Source of the DNA: Naganishia liquefaciens
Taxonomy: Eukaryota; Basidiomycota; Tremellomycetes; Filobasidiales; Filobasidiaceae
DNA: 64,000 bases
Reading direction: 5' to 3'
NCBI GenBank assembly: GCA_013423385.1
Contig: BLZA01000035.1
Span: 62,001 to 126,000, forward strand
Shown here: piece by piece, positions 1-11,282 of the stretch
How positions within the stretch are numbered: position 1 is the stretch's first letter
Layout of the letters: each line of letters begins with the position of its first letter
The notes under the pieces: generated by a model
What the model was told of the DNA's origin: nothing
Database searches by the model: none
What the model saw: the letters and a program-made list of their open reading frames with translations, nothing else
Made by a program: the position numbers and the translations under genes

Positions 1-890
1 TTACTGCCGTTAGCGATAGAGTGGATTATTGTGTAGGCGAGATGTTGGAATTCGTGCTGGGAGGTACGTATCTAGAGGTACCGACGTTCGCTCGGGGCTC
101 ATCTCTTTTGCTGTTCCAGGAACCGCACCGTGGGAAGTTGCGTGAGTCCACGCCCGTAATGTCGACTCTAATGACAGACACTGACTTTCTTGGACCACTA
201 CTTCAGCTACAAGTTCAACAAGAAGAACCACCATGTTGTTGCAAATAAGCCTCAATTCTACCGTCTAGCAGAAAAAGCCGGCGAGCTTGAAATCAAATCC
301 GTTTCGAACAAAAACAGCAAGGTCCGTGCCGCGCTGCAATTTGGGTTGTAGTCAAGCTGATCAGCTCTACTGCTTTGCACAATAGTGCAGCGCAACAGTC
401 GAAGACATACGGAGAACGGTCCACCCGTTGCCAAAAGCGAGAATTGAAGAGGGCAAGCCTTGGCTGCACGAAGGTCAGTCTTGCACCCAATTTGGAGTGC
501 AGATCAGCTCACCATCATTCATTGTAAAGGTGCCGAGACAGACATCATATTCTCTTTTCAAGGCACACCGCCTTTCACTTTGTAAGTGTTGGCGATATCA
601 CGGATCTGGTGATACTGATGTCCTTATAATGCAGCACTTACACGCGGTCGATCGCGGATGGACGCAGAGGGTCCCAGATCGTGGATACACAGGTAAGCAA
701 GCGCATTTTCGAGCTTCGACACGCGCTGACCCTTCCACTGTAGACGGTGACCGACATCTCGTCCAACGCATATACCTTGACCACCGCAATGGAGGGAGAG
801 TACGATATCACGTACGTTAAGGATGCCTACTGTAGCTATCCTCCAGAACCACGGTCGGCGGAATCCAAGCAGAAGCTGCTGAAATGGTAG
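1..890 (+). CDS. POM152: Nucleoporin POM152, C-terminal part (5' end outside window)
   Basis: POM152 is the membrane-ring nucleoporin that anchors the nuclear pore; its lumenal part is a row of Ig-like repeats. The window enters in mid-gene. Spliced exons read in one frame: to 63, 120-141, 207 to about 344-347, 391-473, 530-581, 635-692 and 744-890. Visible repeat signatures are YCVGE before a G-x-APWEV strand, later VEDIRRTVHPLP, and the hallmark QGTPPFTFTYTRS that spans the 582-634 intron. The protein ends in SKQKLLKW. Introns are 43-65 nt, and the join at 344/347 has two possible donors with the same phase. The gene converges on the phosphate transporter, whose stop is 430 bp away. The family call rests on repeated Ig-domain motifs in order; exon ends near 345 are the only unsure part. 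Confidence 0.9.
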
Positions 891-1320
891 GGTGTCATAG
901 GATTCACATGCATTGCATCAAGAACAACACTGTATAATTTTGCACGATGGAATGTATGACATGAGCGGTTTGGGCATGACCTCGACATCCGCTTCGAAAC
1001 AGCACCCCCTCTCCAATCATCGGAATATCGCCTTTGAGCGGAGTCCCGCGGGCAAGAAAGGGACTGCGGCAGCCAAACAGGGCAAAGGAAGGGCATAAGA
1101 CACCTTGATATGCTGATACGACCGGTGGCAAAGAATTCTCGGAGGTTTTTTAACAGGCCTCTGCCGTGGGGCGCCCATGTCCTATAGGTCGCATTATAGG
1201 GTCTTCTCCGAGCGCGCATGAGCGACTGTCTTGCAGCTTAGTCTATATATTATGTCGCCGATGCTCTATGGATACAATTCTACAATGTTGTGCTGCGTCA
1301 GCAAATCCTGTCATGCGTGT
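891..1320. other. Convergent intergenic spacer
   Basis: This lies between the stops of POM152 (+) and the phosphate transporter (-). It should hold both 3' UTRs and polyadenylation signals. I see no coding sequence, repeat or RNA gene in it. Confidence 0.6.
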
Positions 1321-3554
1321 CTACAATGTTTTGCCGCTCTTGAAATCCACGGCAGCGGCGTTGGAGCCATTGGTCTGCTTGCTTTCGTCTGGAACATAAC
1401 ATCAATACAGCAAGAAGGCAACACTCCGAGAAGAAACTCACTAGCAAAGTAGGCGCTGGCTTTTGATGAGAAGATGTTTTCATGCTCCTCGGCATCGATG
1501 CGGTCCTCCGGCTCGGCGTTGACGTGCGCCAGGTATTCATGTCGCAATTCACTGAGCTTCATCATGCGATCCAGGTCAGGGTCGTAAGCGAGATGACGTT
1601 TGAGCACGACCTTTTCCCAGATACTGAGATGCCGCGGATGAACGGCAATACCGCAGTACTCGCTGGCACGTCCTTGCCGAACGTAGGTCCAGTATCGCTC
1701 CTGCTCGCGCAAGTCCAGACCAGTCGTATCCGCAAGGAAGACCCAGCTGAGAATCAAACCTGGAGGGATAGATATCAGCACAGTACGCTAAGAAAGGTTG
1801 AAGGAACATACCAATGAGACCGAACCAGCAGACGACCCAGAACTTGGTGTGGTCATCGATGTAGTTGTACAAGACGGCCGGCGCCAGAGCACCCAGCTTT
1901 CCCATAGCCGCACTGAAACCGTGGGCGGTAGCTCGAACGGAGATAGGGAAGACCTCAGCCGCGATAAGGAAAGTGGTGCAGTTGGGGCCGAATTGTTGGA
2001 AGAATCCGGACAGGAAGTAGACGGTCTGGAAACCGTGAATGTGTGCAGGCTCTCGAAGGTAGTTGTACGCCACAGCCGGAATGAGCTAGAAGTGGGATTG
2101 AGCGCACGAAGCGTTACGATAAACGCGGACGACTTACGAAAAGGATGAAGTTGAAGAAGAAACCGACACATTGCATTCGTTGACGACCGTACAGCTTGTG
2201 ATCAATCAAGAGCGCAGCCATGTAGTAGCCGACCAGCGCAACAGCAATGTTGACCAAATTCCAAAGCCAACCAGTCATGACGCCCTTGCTGTTTGGGTAC
2301 AGGACCTTGATGAAGGTAGACTGGAAGAGCTTGTTACCGTAGAACGCGAAATCGTTGGCAAACCATGTACCGGCTGTTGCAATAATTCGACCTCCGAAGT
2401 GGTTGAAGACGAGCTTGAGAGAATGAACGTCATAACCGGACTGATTTACGCGAGCATGCTTCTTGGACTTTTTCAGAGCGGCAGACGAGTAGTGCATTCG
2501 GTAGAATCGGTAGTAGGCGAGCCAGAGAGTCATCAGTGCCATGATTCCGAATTGCACGCGGAAGGTCCATTGGGCGGAGACTTTGCCGTAAGGGGGGTCG
2601 CCACCGCCGTGGAAAATCAAGAGGAGAACGATCAGGACGACTTGATTGAACATCTGACCCCAACCCTGCATCAAGAAGGCCAGAACGACGTTTCGTCCAC
2701 GGTGCAACTTGTCGTCTCGCTGATTGATGGCCGCGCTTCCGCCTTTGGCTTTGTACTCCATTGCAGTCGAGGACGTCATGGGGTATTCACCACCAACACC
2801 GAATCCGTAGATGAACAAGCTCCAACCGTAGCAGATGACCCAACCGTTCAAGCTCGTGCCCCACATTGCGGTCAACATGACCAAGCCGAGGAACATGATC
2901 AAGGCGTCCTGTACCAAACCGGCTTTACGCCCGATCCAGTCACCTTCGAAACCGACACCAATTTGACCGATGATGATACCGAGAATTTGAAGATAGGTTT
3001 GAGCCGCGATCCAGTTTTCGTCGCAGACTTGATATGTGGACCAGCATTGCGGCCAAACTTGCTTGAAGAGCGGCGTTAAGTTTCCGATCGAGAACAGCGT
3101 GTATCCTTCGGTGAAAAGCTGACCTAGATATTAGGACAAAGTGTAACAGGGAGTCTATGGTGCTTACACCGAAACCACCCAAAACGTATCGCGAAAAGTA
3201 GGCTCGCATGGGGCTGAGCGGATCCTTCTTGAACATGCCGCCAATTACCTTCAGCTCCCGCTTGGCCTCCTGATTGGCCTGATTGATTGCCCAACGACCA
3301 CGTTGGGCACTGGGCAAATCGGCCCAGTATACACCATCGACGTACGAGTCCTCCGGGCACAAGTCATCCCACAGAGGGTGTTCGGCGTCAATGCGCTGTC
3401 CATTGTCGAGCATTTTCGGGGGATGAGGGGTGTGCAGCTGGTTGTCGGGATCCGGCGGGATCACGGTGGCCGTCTCGTTCACAGAACTGTCGCGATCGCT
3501 CGACGCGGCCGACACGACCTTTTGGGTAGCTGGATGGAGCTCGATTTCACTCAT
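1321..3554 (-). CDS. High-affinity inorganic phosphate transporter (PHO84-type MFS)
   Basis: A major facilitator superfamily phosphate:proton symporter of the plasma membrane. Five exons (3168-3554, 2138-3118, 1812-2085, 1442-1759, 1321-1388) sum to 2028 nt, or 675 residues, longer than typical PHO84 because of a hydrophilic N-terminus of about 130 residues. Family marks include GxxxEGDWIGRK between helices 2 and 3, GVGGEYPMTSS, the LHRGRNVVLAF loop, the FGPNCTTFLIAAEVFP motif and the C-terminal ADTTGLDLREQE signature. The last exon was placed by splicing at a GTGAGT donor, giving an ending in FKSGKTL. The donor/acceptor pair near 3119-3167 has one close alternative (3124-3169). A TATA-like element lies 57 bp upstream. 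Which fungal phosphate-transporter subgroup it belongs to was not resolved. Confidence 0.9.
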
Positions 3555-4365
3555 GCTGGACTTGTCGAGGGCAATCAGACAGGGCGAACAGGATCATGAT
3601 CTGCGCACACTATATAAACTGGGCCTGCCAGCGCTCTCGTCGCTCCACGAAAATATTTCGGCAATGCACGCTTCCCCATGTGGCTTCTCCGTTCTGAGAC
3701 ACGGTCGTGTGTCAAAGAAGAGCGCTAAAGATTTACCCGGGAAGAAGCGACTCCGGCATCTTGCGAAAAGGCCGATCGAACACTAAAAATAGCTCGCAAA
3801 AGCAGGCAGCGATGCAAGTCGTGTGCTTTTCGCTCGGAAACGCAGCCTGCTCTTGCCATTTCCTCGCTTTTGTAAGAGCGATCCACCGTCAGCTGCACCC
3901 ACGTTAACCCTCATTGGTACCTATTTTGCGACAGTATCCAAGAGACAGGACCAAGAGCGCTCAGAATTCATAGATCGCTTCTCCCGATTTTGGCACGCAC
4001 GTTTGATGCAACGGTTTCGACTACCGACAGGAAGCGGCGGGGGAACCAATTGCTTACGAGGTCGTCGATGAGGCTACTATGGAGTAGCGTATGAATAGTG
4101 TATGCCGATGACGACCTAATATCAAACAGTCTATGAGCTTGCCTATGGGAGCTCCCATGGGTCGACGTCAACAAGCTGATCGACAGTTATACAACGTGCC
4201 TAAGAGGCACTGTAACATGCTATGACGATGAATACTTCCACACATCACTTGATCAGCGCCGCCAACGACAAGCCATTCGAACTCAAGGTGACGTCCGATG
4301 GCTTGTCCGACACAGACTCTCGATTTGTATCCCATACATATGCGAGACTTAGCTATTCATCCGCT
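3555..4365. other. Spacer: transporter promoter and DOP1 3' end
   Basis: It holds the upstream region of the phosphate transporter and the DOP1 3' UTR. Two E-box-like cores, CACGTT at 3900-3905 and GCACGTTT at 3997-4004, resemble yeast Pho4 sites, but their use here is only inferred. No gene seen. Confidence 0.45.
3611..3618 (-). promoter_or_regulatory. TATA-like box of phosphate transporter
   Basis: TATATAAA on the plus strand reads TTTATATA on the coding strand, about 57 bp before the start codon at 3554. Confidence 0.45.
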
Positions 4366-7300
4366 CTATACAGCCTGGAAAACTTCGTCCTCCAAACTCT
4401 GCTCTATATATTCCCAATCGACCCCCGTCGCCCGATACACACCCTCATAAGCTAATGTACTCGCTTTCACCAAGAATGTGCGAAGAGCCTGCACGCTGTG
4501 TATCGTATACGTATTCGCCAACACGGGACGACGTTTCTCAAGGTGGACGGCATCCGAGGGAGAAACAGGCGCTGGGACCTAAAGGGGTCAAGAATTGTGA
4601 TCAGGATAGGGGAGGGGGGGGGGAGCGTGGAAAAGATTTGGACTGACCTCTTCGCTGGAACCTGTCTCAAGTACCAGATTCGCCAGGCGATCAAGTATAG
4701 ATTCTGATTGGCTGAATGATTCCCCGTCGGCGGCGTCTGCGGTATCCGTCAGGAACATCCATTGATGACTTCGTAACTGCATCAGCTCTGGGTCCAGCTT
4801 TTGAGGGGTGCCCGGCTTACATTTGGAAATCCTCCATTTGAAGTGCGATGAGCAGGTCGAGAAATTTACATGCAGCCAGAAGGATGACGAGTTGATCGGA
4901 ATTGTCTTTAGGCAACTCAGACATGGTATTCTCAAAGATCTTGATCTACATCCAGTGACGAGTCAGGTTCCAGGAACTCGTGTCCATGTGTGTTTGTACG
5001 TACCAGCTCCGTCAAGATGAGGGGCCAGAAGTTCGTCAGGTGTTGCGATGAAAAACGGCACAAGAGGACTCGGAGACAGAGGTAAACCTGTAAGAGAGCA
5101 TTTTAAGCCTGGGTCTCATTTCATGAGCGCGCGACAACTCACCTCCGCCGAGATCTTTGGAAAGCTTGTGGGTGTACGAAGAATGTCGACGAGCCGTTCT
5201 TGAACGTGGGGTAATTGGGCCAGATATTGATTTGGCTCGGCAGCTAGCAGAACAAGGGAAAGGCGTCGGATATTTGCTGCTTTTGTCGATGCCTCGGCTT
5301 CCTTGTTTGAGAAAAAGTTACCAGATAGGGGTGTCCCCACGCGCACTGCAGATAGATTCAATGAGTAAACTTTCTTCGTGCGGCCGACAGGTTACATACC
5401 AAGCAATTCCGGAAGCCGCTCCCGATCTTGGTCCATCATGGTCGCAATGATACTGCGCCAGCCCATCCGGAATTCGGGCCTAGTCTCGAAGAAACTTGAT
5501 TCGTTGAAGACCTCCAACACCGCCGACTTCCATAACTTGAGGGTTTGACTGATTCGAGACAAGCTGGTCAGAATTTCGAGTGCCTGTCTCTGAGATATGG
5601 GCTCCGCCCTGGGAAACTAGACTTAGCTTTCGGCGAGCATTACACAGAATTGCACTTACCGTGACCGTGATTTCAGTGTAGGCAATACGAAGGCATTCGT
5701 TAAAGCGGTAGAGGCCTGTACGATACGCTCCTCTTCCACAAGTATGCTTCGAAGGTTCGGTATGACCAGTGTCGCTACGAATTCCCGGGTCTGCATGCCA
5801 ATCGTCAGAATGCGACAGGCTTTCCTTCGATACGATCGTCCCACCTCAATCACGCGAGCTCTGACATCCCTCGCTGGGACCACAGCTCGTCAGCGACGGT
5901 TTGTTTCATCGTGATCCAAGACGCTCACGTATATTCTCCCCTTGATTCATTGATACTAGACCCTCATTCAGACTTCCAATCATTACATCCAGCGTACGCA
6001 AAAAAGTATCCTGCAGCCGAGTATTAGCTCTCGTAGAGCAGATACAGCGATATGAGCTCACCTGAACATCTTTCCGATAACGGCGGTCTGTCAAAGCACT
6101 CGTTGAGGCTACTTTTCTCAGCATGACCGTAAGGATTCTCCATCAACTCGTGAGCAAGCAGCTACGCGCGATGACAAGACCAACCACGTACTCGAAGATG
6201 CCAGGAGCCAGACGTTTACGTTGTCCGACATTGGACGTTTGTATAAGGGTTTTCGCGAGTGAGAGACAAAAAGTGCTTGCTTGCACCGCTATTGGCGCTT
6301 CCAATCCGCCTATGTAATTACGCAGAAAAGTGATCATGTTGAACTCGGTCCTTACGCAAGATTCAGTGCTGAAATTCTGGAATGAGATCGACCTGATGCT
6401 CACGTGAGGCTATGGTTTCTCTTGCGTTGGTCATCTCCGGCCAACAAACGCCGAGATATTATGGAACTAATAGTATCCACCACTTGATGCGCGCCCTCAC
6501 AGATGTTGTCGATGATGCTGAAAGCGCTCTAGAAGACAAGTTTAAGTTTTAAAAGGCAGGAAGGCTCAAACAGCGGGGGGTTTGCAGACCTTTGGCGGAT
6601 CTTCTCCGAATGATATGTCGATCACACTCTCCAGGAATTCTTGGGGATGTAGACGATAAAAGCTACTCAAACTTGTCGTAGCTTGTTCCTCAATGCGGGA
6701 TTCTGATACCGCATTCGACCGTTGATGGACTAAGATCAAGAGAGCAATGACCGAGCGCATGCTCTCGAGACCCGCCGTTTTTGGCTTGACGAATGAATCA
6801 GTTGCAAGAACAAAGAACGCACAAAGGCCTCACCAATCCGTTCTCAATATTACTGATTTCAGCATCGACCGCGGGTGAAGAAAAGACGTAACCGAGAAGT
6901 CCCGTTGTTTCGCTCTGTACCACTGGGGTTCTACCCAAGTTGGCGTACACCTTATTGAAGCCGTCGCCCAGCGTGTAATGTACGAGGCTATCGACAGCTT
7001 GTAAAAGCAGAATGAGATTTTTTTCGCTGCAACAATCCGTATTGGCCGAGGTTGATGGCTGCCACAGAACGGACGATATGTATTGGACTTGCCGACTCAA
7101 CATATCTATCAAAGGAAACAGTAATGGTCGAAGTCCGCTCGGTAGGGAATTCCCTAGCACGAGGGAGAACTCGAGCCAGGAAGGAAGGATTTCTGTGTTG
7201 CGTGGATCGGTGATACCGCTGTGAACAGCTTGCAACAGCAAAGCATAATTTTGCTGATCCGCTTCGGCTTTGCGATCGACCCCAGCTCCTGACAATGACT

Positions 7301-10300
7301 TGCGAGGCCGAACGGGAGGGTGAGACCGAAGAAGTAGCCGTTGTAAAAGTTTCAACAATTCTTCCTGAAGGTCGACTTCTCTGGTGGCAACTGCGAGAGA
7401 AAGGCGATTGATCATGTCGTGCTTGAGGGTTCCCAGGGTTTCCACATCAAAATGCCATTCTGAGCCACAGAAGAGTCTTAGAAGCTGTGAGATCTTGATG
7501 TAGAATCGAATGTCCTCGGGTGCGCTGTGACGAGTAGAGTCTCTCGAGAACAAAAATCTGAGCCAAAGCGAATCAGCCCGAGTGCTTGCTCGAATCCGAG
7601 TCTCGCTCACCGTACGAGCGTTTCCAAGACGAAATGACTATATTGGCATGGCTGAGGCATTCCCGCTGGGCATGTTCAAGATCAGTTCAAGGCTATTCGA
7701 TTCTTCATCTTCATCTTCGACGTACCTGCTTCGGCGAAGGCCAACAAAGTAGGCTCAGTGATATTGCAGTCTTCCATGGCAGTTCGAAGTGGTCTGCCGC
7801 CGAGGCGGATGACATCTTGCAACTTGGACACATGGTATGCCAGTATTCGGATATCTGCTCGGCGTTGATATTTCAGACATTCGTGGTCACGGTCGCCGAC
7901 ATGTATCGAGCTAGGCTTTACTGGCGGCGACCTTGCGAGCATGGAGCTCATGATGCGGTCGATCATCCTAAAAGATCAAGTTGGCAATCGAGATCAGACG
8001 CTTCATCATCGCGCTCACTTGAGAAATCCCGAGGGCTCCTGCTTGAGCCAAGCCTGTATGGCGCGCTGTTTCGCTGGATGACCAGAATCCAGCTGGTCGA
8101 GGAGGAAAAACATTGGCTTGTCAAGCGGTAAGCGTGACGAGCCAGCTGGACTGATGCATAAGCGATCTTTTTCACGCCGCAGGGGAGTTATCACGACTCA
8201 CCCAGTGCGCTCCACATCACGCTGAATGCCGCTATGCTGCTTCGTATACTTGAGTCGTCGCTACCAAGGCATTCCATGACGACATTTTCGATCAGATGCG
8301 AATTGACAGTTGTGTGTATGCGAGTTATGGTGGAGACAAGTTCGGCCTGCTCGGGAGAGCGACTTTTCCGCAGCAACCGAAAAGCCTAGGGAATATCGCC
8401 TTCACAACTTGCCTTTTGATGATAGCCTCTTTCCCGACTCACTGTCATTTGGATATCTTTGGGTATTGCCGTCTTGACAATATGGAGGGGAGGCCGCAGC
8501 GAGGTAGTGGCTTCGAGATCCGCAGAAATCTCAGCGATCTGCAGTAACGTCTGCTTGTCTGGGGCCTGCAAAAGGCGGAAGATCAGCGGGCTCAGCGGAA
8601 GCATGGGCGTTGGCGTCAGATACCTCTAATACCGAAACAATCCAGTCGAGGAATCCCTTGCGATCCCATTGTATCGTGACCTGCTGCTTCGTAGCCCTGA
8701 GTTTTTCCACCAATTCGTGCAGGAGTCCAAGTCGCTGATGGTTTCGCAAGCGCCGCTTCAGCCCAATCAGCGTCGACGACGAAGTCAGATTCTGGAACAG
8801 TGCGGGAACAAGGTCGATCGAACGGATTTCTGGCGCAACAGGCGGACGTTCTTCAGCTTTCGAGGCATAGTACACATTGCTGCCCGCTGCAAGCTGTTCG
8901 AGGAGTGTCTCGCTTTGGACTGGTTGTGTCCAATCTTGCGAGGCATCTCTTTCGGTAGGAAGAAGGGCGATGAGTAACTTGAAGATCTGGACAAGCTTAT
9001 CAAGTTCGGCTGGCGAGAGTACTGCATGGGAAGCATTCTGGCAACTTTTACGTCAGCGGACTGGCAAGCTGAGAGCTTGATGTACTCACATCAACCCAGT
9101 TGACGAGGTACGCTAGCATGAAGGGAGCGTGTATATCTGATACTTCGCGATCGCTGACGGGAAAGCTCTCGAGCAGCCATTCCAACACGTTGAGCGTCTG
9201 GATGATTATGTGAGCTCCAATTTAAGGTCCCCTTTGAGCGACATACCTTGAAGGCCCGCGAGCTATCCTGGCTACATTCGACGAGAGCACGGTACACGCG
9301 TCCCCAGACAACAAATGGTTCGACAGCATTGTAGATTGCCTGTGAAGTGATTCGGACCTGTGAAACGAAACCAGTCAGCAACTGATTCTAGCGGGAAACA
9401 TCGGGTGCGTACCGTATCTTCATCCGCCCCCATCCCCTTGTCCTCATACAGCTTTGAAAGACAGTCAAACGCAATGGCCTGAGAAAGGGGGTAACCGATC
9501 TCCCACTTGTCGAGTAGCGCCACAAACACCTTGTACGCTTGATACTGTTGCGATGCATCGTGAGTCTGTACAGAGAAAGCGTATTAGCACACCGAATCTA
9601 CAAGATACAGATGGCATGCCTTGAGGGACTGAACCACCAGCGCCATCGCATCCCGTCTGAACCGGGTCATTTGGTCCGATGCATCGTCTGACGTCCCGAG
9701 TAACCAGGTATAAAGCCGTCGACTAAGGGATAAATCTTTGGAGAGAACGGTAGCGCAGGCGACATTCGTCAGGAGTATGGCGTCATTCAGCGAGAACGAT
9801 CTGCTCCAAAATCAGGCACGTCTGCGTTCGAGAACAGCTGGAACTGCTTACCGAGGTGATGAGAGGAGGGTGATGGGAATACCAGTGTTCAGGAAGTCGA
9901 GCGCGGCGCGACGCACGAGGGTATCCGTATCCTGCAAGGCCGCAGCAAGCCCTCTTGCCATCAATCCAGAATCACGCCCCACCAGCCGTTCAAATTCTTC
10001 CGCCTGGACCGACACGAGCCGCGGCGCCAATCGTCGATTGAGGTAATTCATCGCCGAGGTCCGGGATGCCGGATGGGTGATTAACGTCAAGAACAAGGAT
10101 TGCGCAAAGAATGCCGGATCGACAGCGGCGGCGATTTCGTCGAGGAGTTTCAACACTCGATCATGGAAATCGCCCGTTTCTTCCTCGATGCCCGGCAAGA
10201 GCGCGATCGCGAGTGCTTTCGTGATGGGCCGAAGGCAGTGTCCGAGGGGCAGATAGTATGTCTCGTACAGCTCCAACACGGTCGGGCGCACGGCTGTCGC

Positions 10301-11015
10301 GGCGAACTGGAAAAAGGGGAGGAGTCCAGACGACCAGACGAGGAGGTCCCGCTCGAGGCCTTGTGTGCCGATCATGCTAAAGATCTCGCGGTACACATCG
10401 AGCGAGCGTTGATGAACGCCATTCGGCAGCGCGGGATTGAGTCCCTGTGCGAGACGTTTCGCGATGACTAGTTTATGAGGGATATCCGTGAAAGGTGGGG
10501 AAGACGTTGACTGGAGCGACTTGTGAAGGCGTGAGAGAAATGCGGTAAAGTCGGCCCATTCGGAAACTTCGGTAAATGTTGCTAGACATTTCTCGACCTG
10601 TTGCGCATAACGTTTGTAGCGTGGATCCGATAGAGATGAACTTGGTGCTAAGGAGATGTAAGCTGCAGTGACAACTAGATGAGTGAGACTCTAGGTACTC
10701 ACGACGTATCCCTTTGCGTAAACCAAGAGGCGAAGGATTCGGACTGCTTCTTCCGCTAAGCGCCACATACTGAACACCTTCGGCCTTGCTGGCACTCGCG
10801 TTAGATAACGTTCGTGAGCGCGAGCTTGTCGGATCCACTGTGAGCGTCTGTCCCTGACTGGAAGCAGGTCGCACGGCAGGTTCCTCGACATCCAGCGACG
10901 GTCCTCGTGCATGGCCTTGAAGATTCGGCGTCGCTGATCTCGGTCTGTCGGGCACGTCCTTTGGGCGCGGGACTTGTCCTTGCATCGGTGATGTGCTTGG
11001 GGAATCAGGAGGCAA
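4366..11015 (-). CDS. DOP1: Dopey family protein DOP1
   Basis: Dopey proteins are very large scaffolds of the Golgi/endosome that work with Mon2 and the P4-ATPase Neo1 in membrane traffic. The N-terminal exon (10703-11015) is Pro/Ser-rich and likely disordered. The Dopey domain begins in exon 2 (9852-10647) with DPRYKRYAQQVEKCL, then EWADFTAFLSRL, IPHKLVIAKRLAQGLNPALP and YLPLGHCLRP. Exon 3 continues with LSRRLYTWLLG. Near the end come ACKFLDLLIAL and IHQWMFLTDTAD, joined across an intron at 4769-4820 that ends in AAG; the last exon is 4366-4578 (71 codons). Many short introns interrupt the middle, and not every boundary was derived. The exon 3 to 4 junction near 9620 may use a GC donor. The gene is divergent from the START-domain gene, with 267 bp between the start codons. 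Confidence 0.9.
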
Positions 11016-11282
11016 GCATGTGGAGCTGATGAGCAGACTGTATATCTGACGACGAGTGGTGAAGTGGATGTGCCGATAGGAGACAGAGCAAAGGAGGCGC
11101 GACTCTCCTTAGCAGCGTGTAGCGTTCTCGCAAGCTGCGAGTGACGAATCAAGCGATCGAGAAACACGAGCCATCCCACCCACGGTCACCGCCCGCTCAT
11201 ACTTGGGGCAACGTCGGCGAGTACGTACCAAACGTGGCTCCATCTTGCACTCTCCAGCCCATATGGCATCGGACCCGTCGGC
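11016..11282. promoter_or_regulatory. Shared promoter of DOP1 and START-domain gene
   Basis: Only 267 bp separate the two opposite start codons, so both promoters must sit here or overlap the other gene's 5' UTR. No clear TATA box was seen. Confidence 0.5.

Noticed and set aside
2171-3079. 302-residue open frame on the plus strand
   Set aside because: It lies antisense to the phosphate transporter exons, whose motifs are clear. It is a frame shadow.
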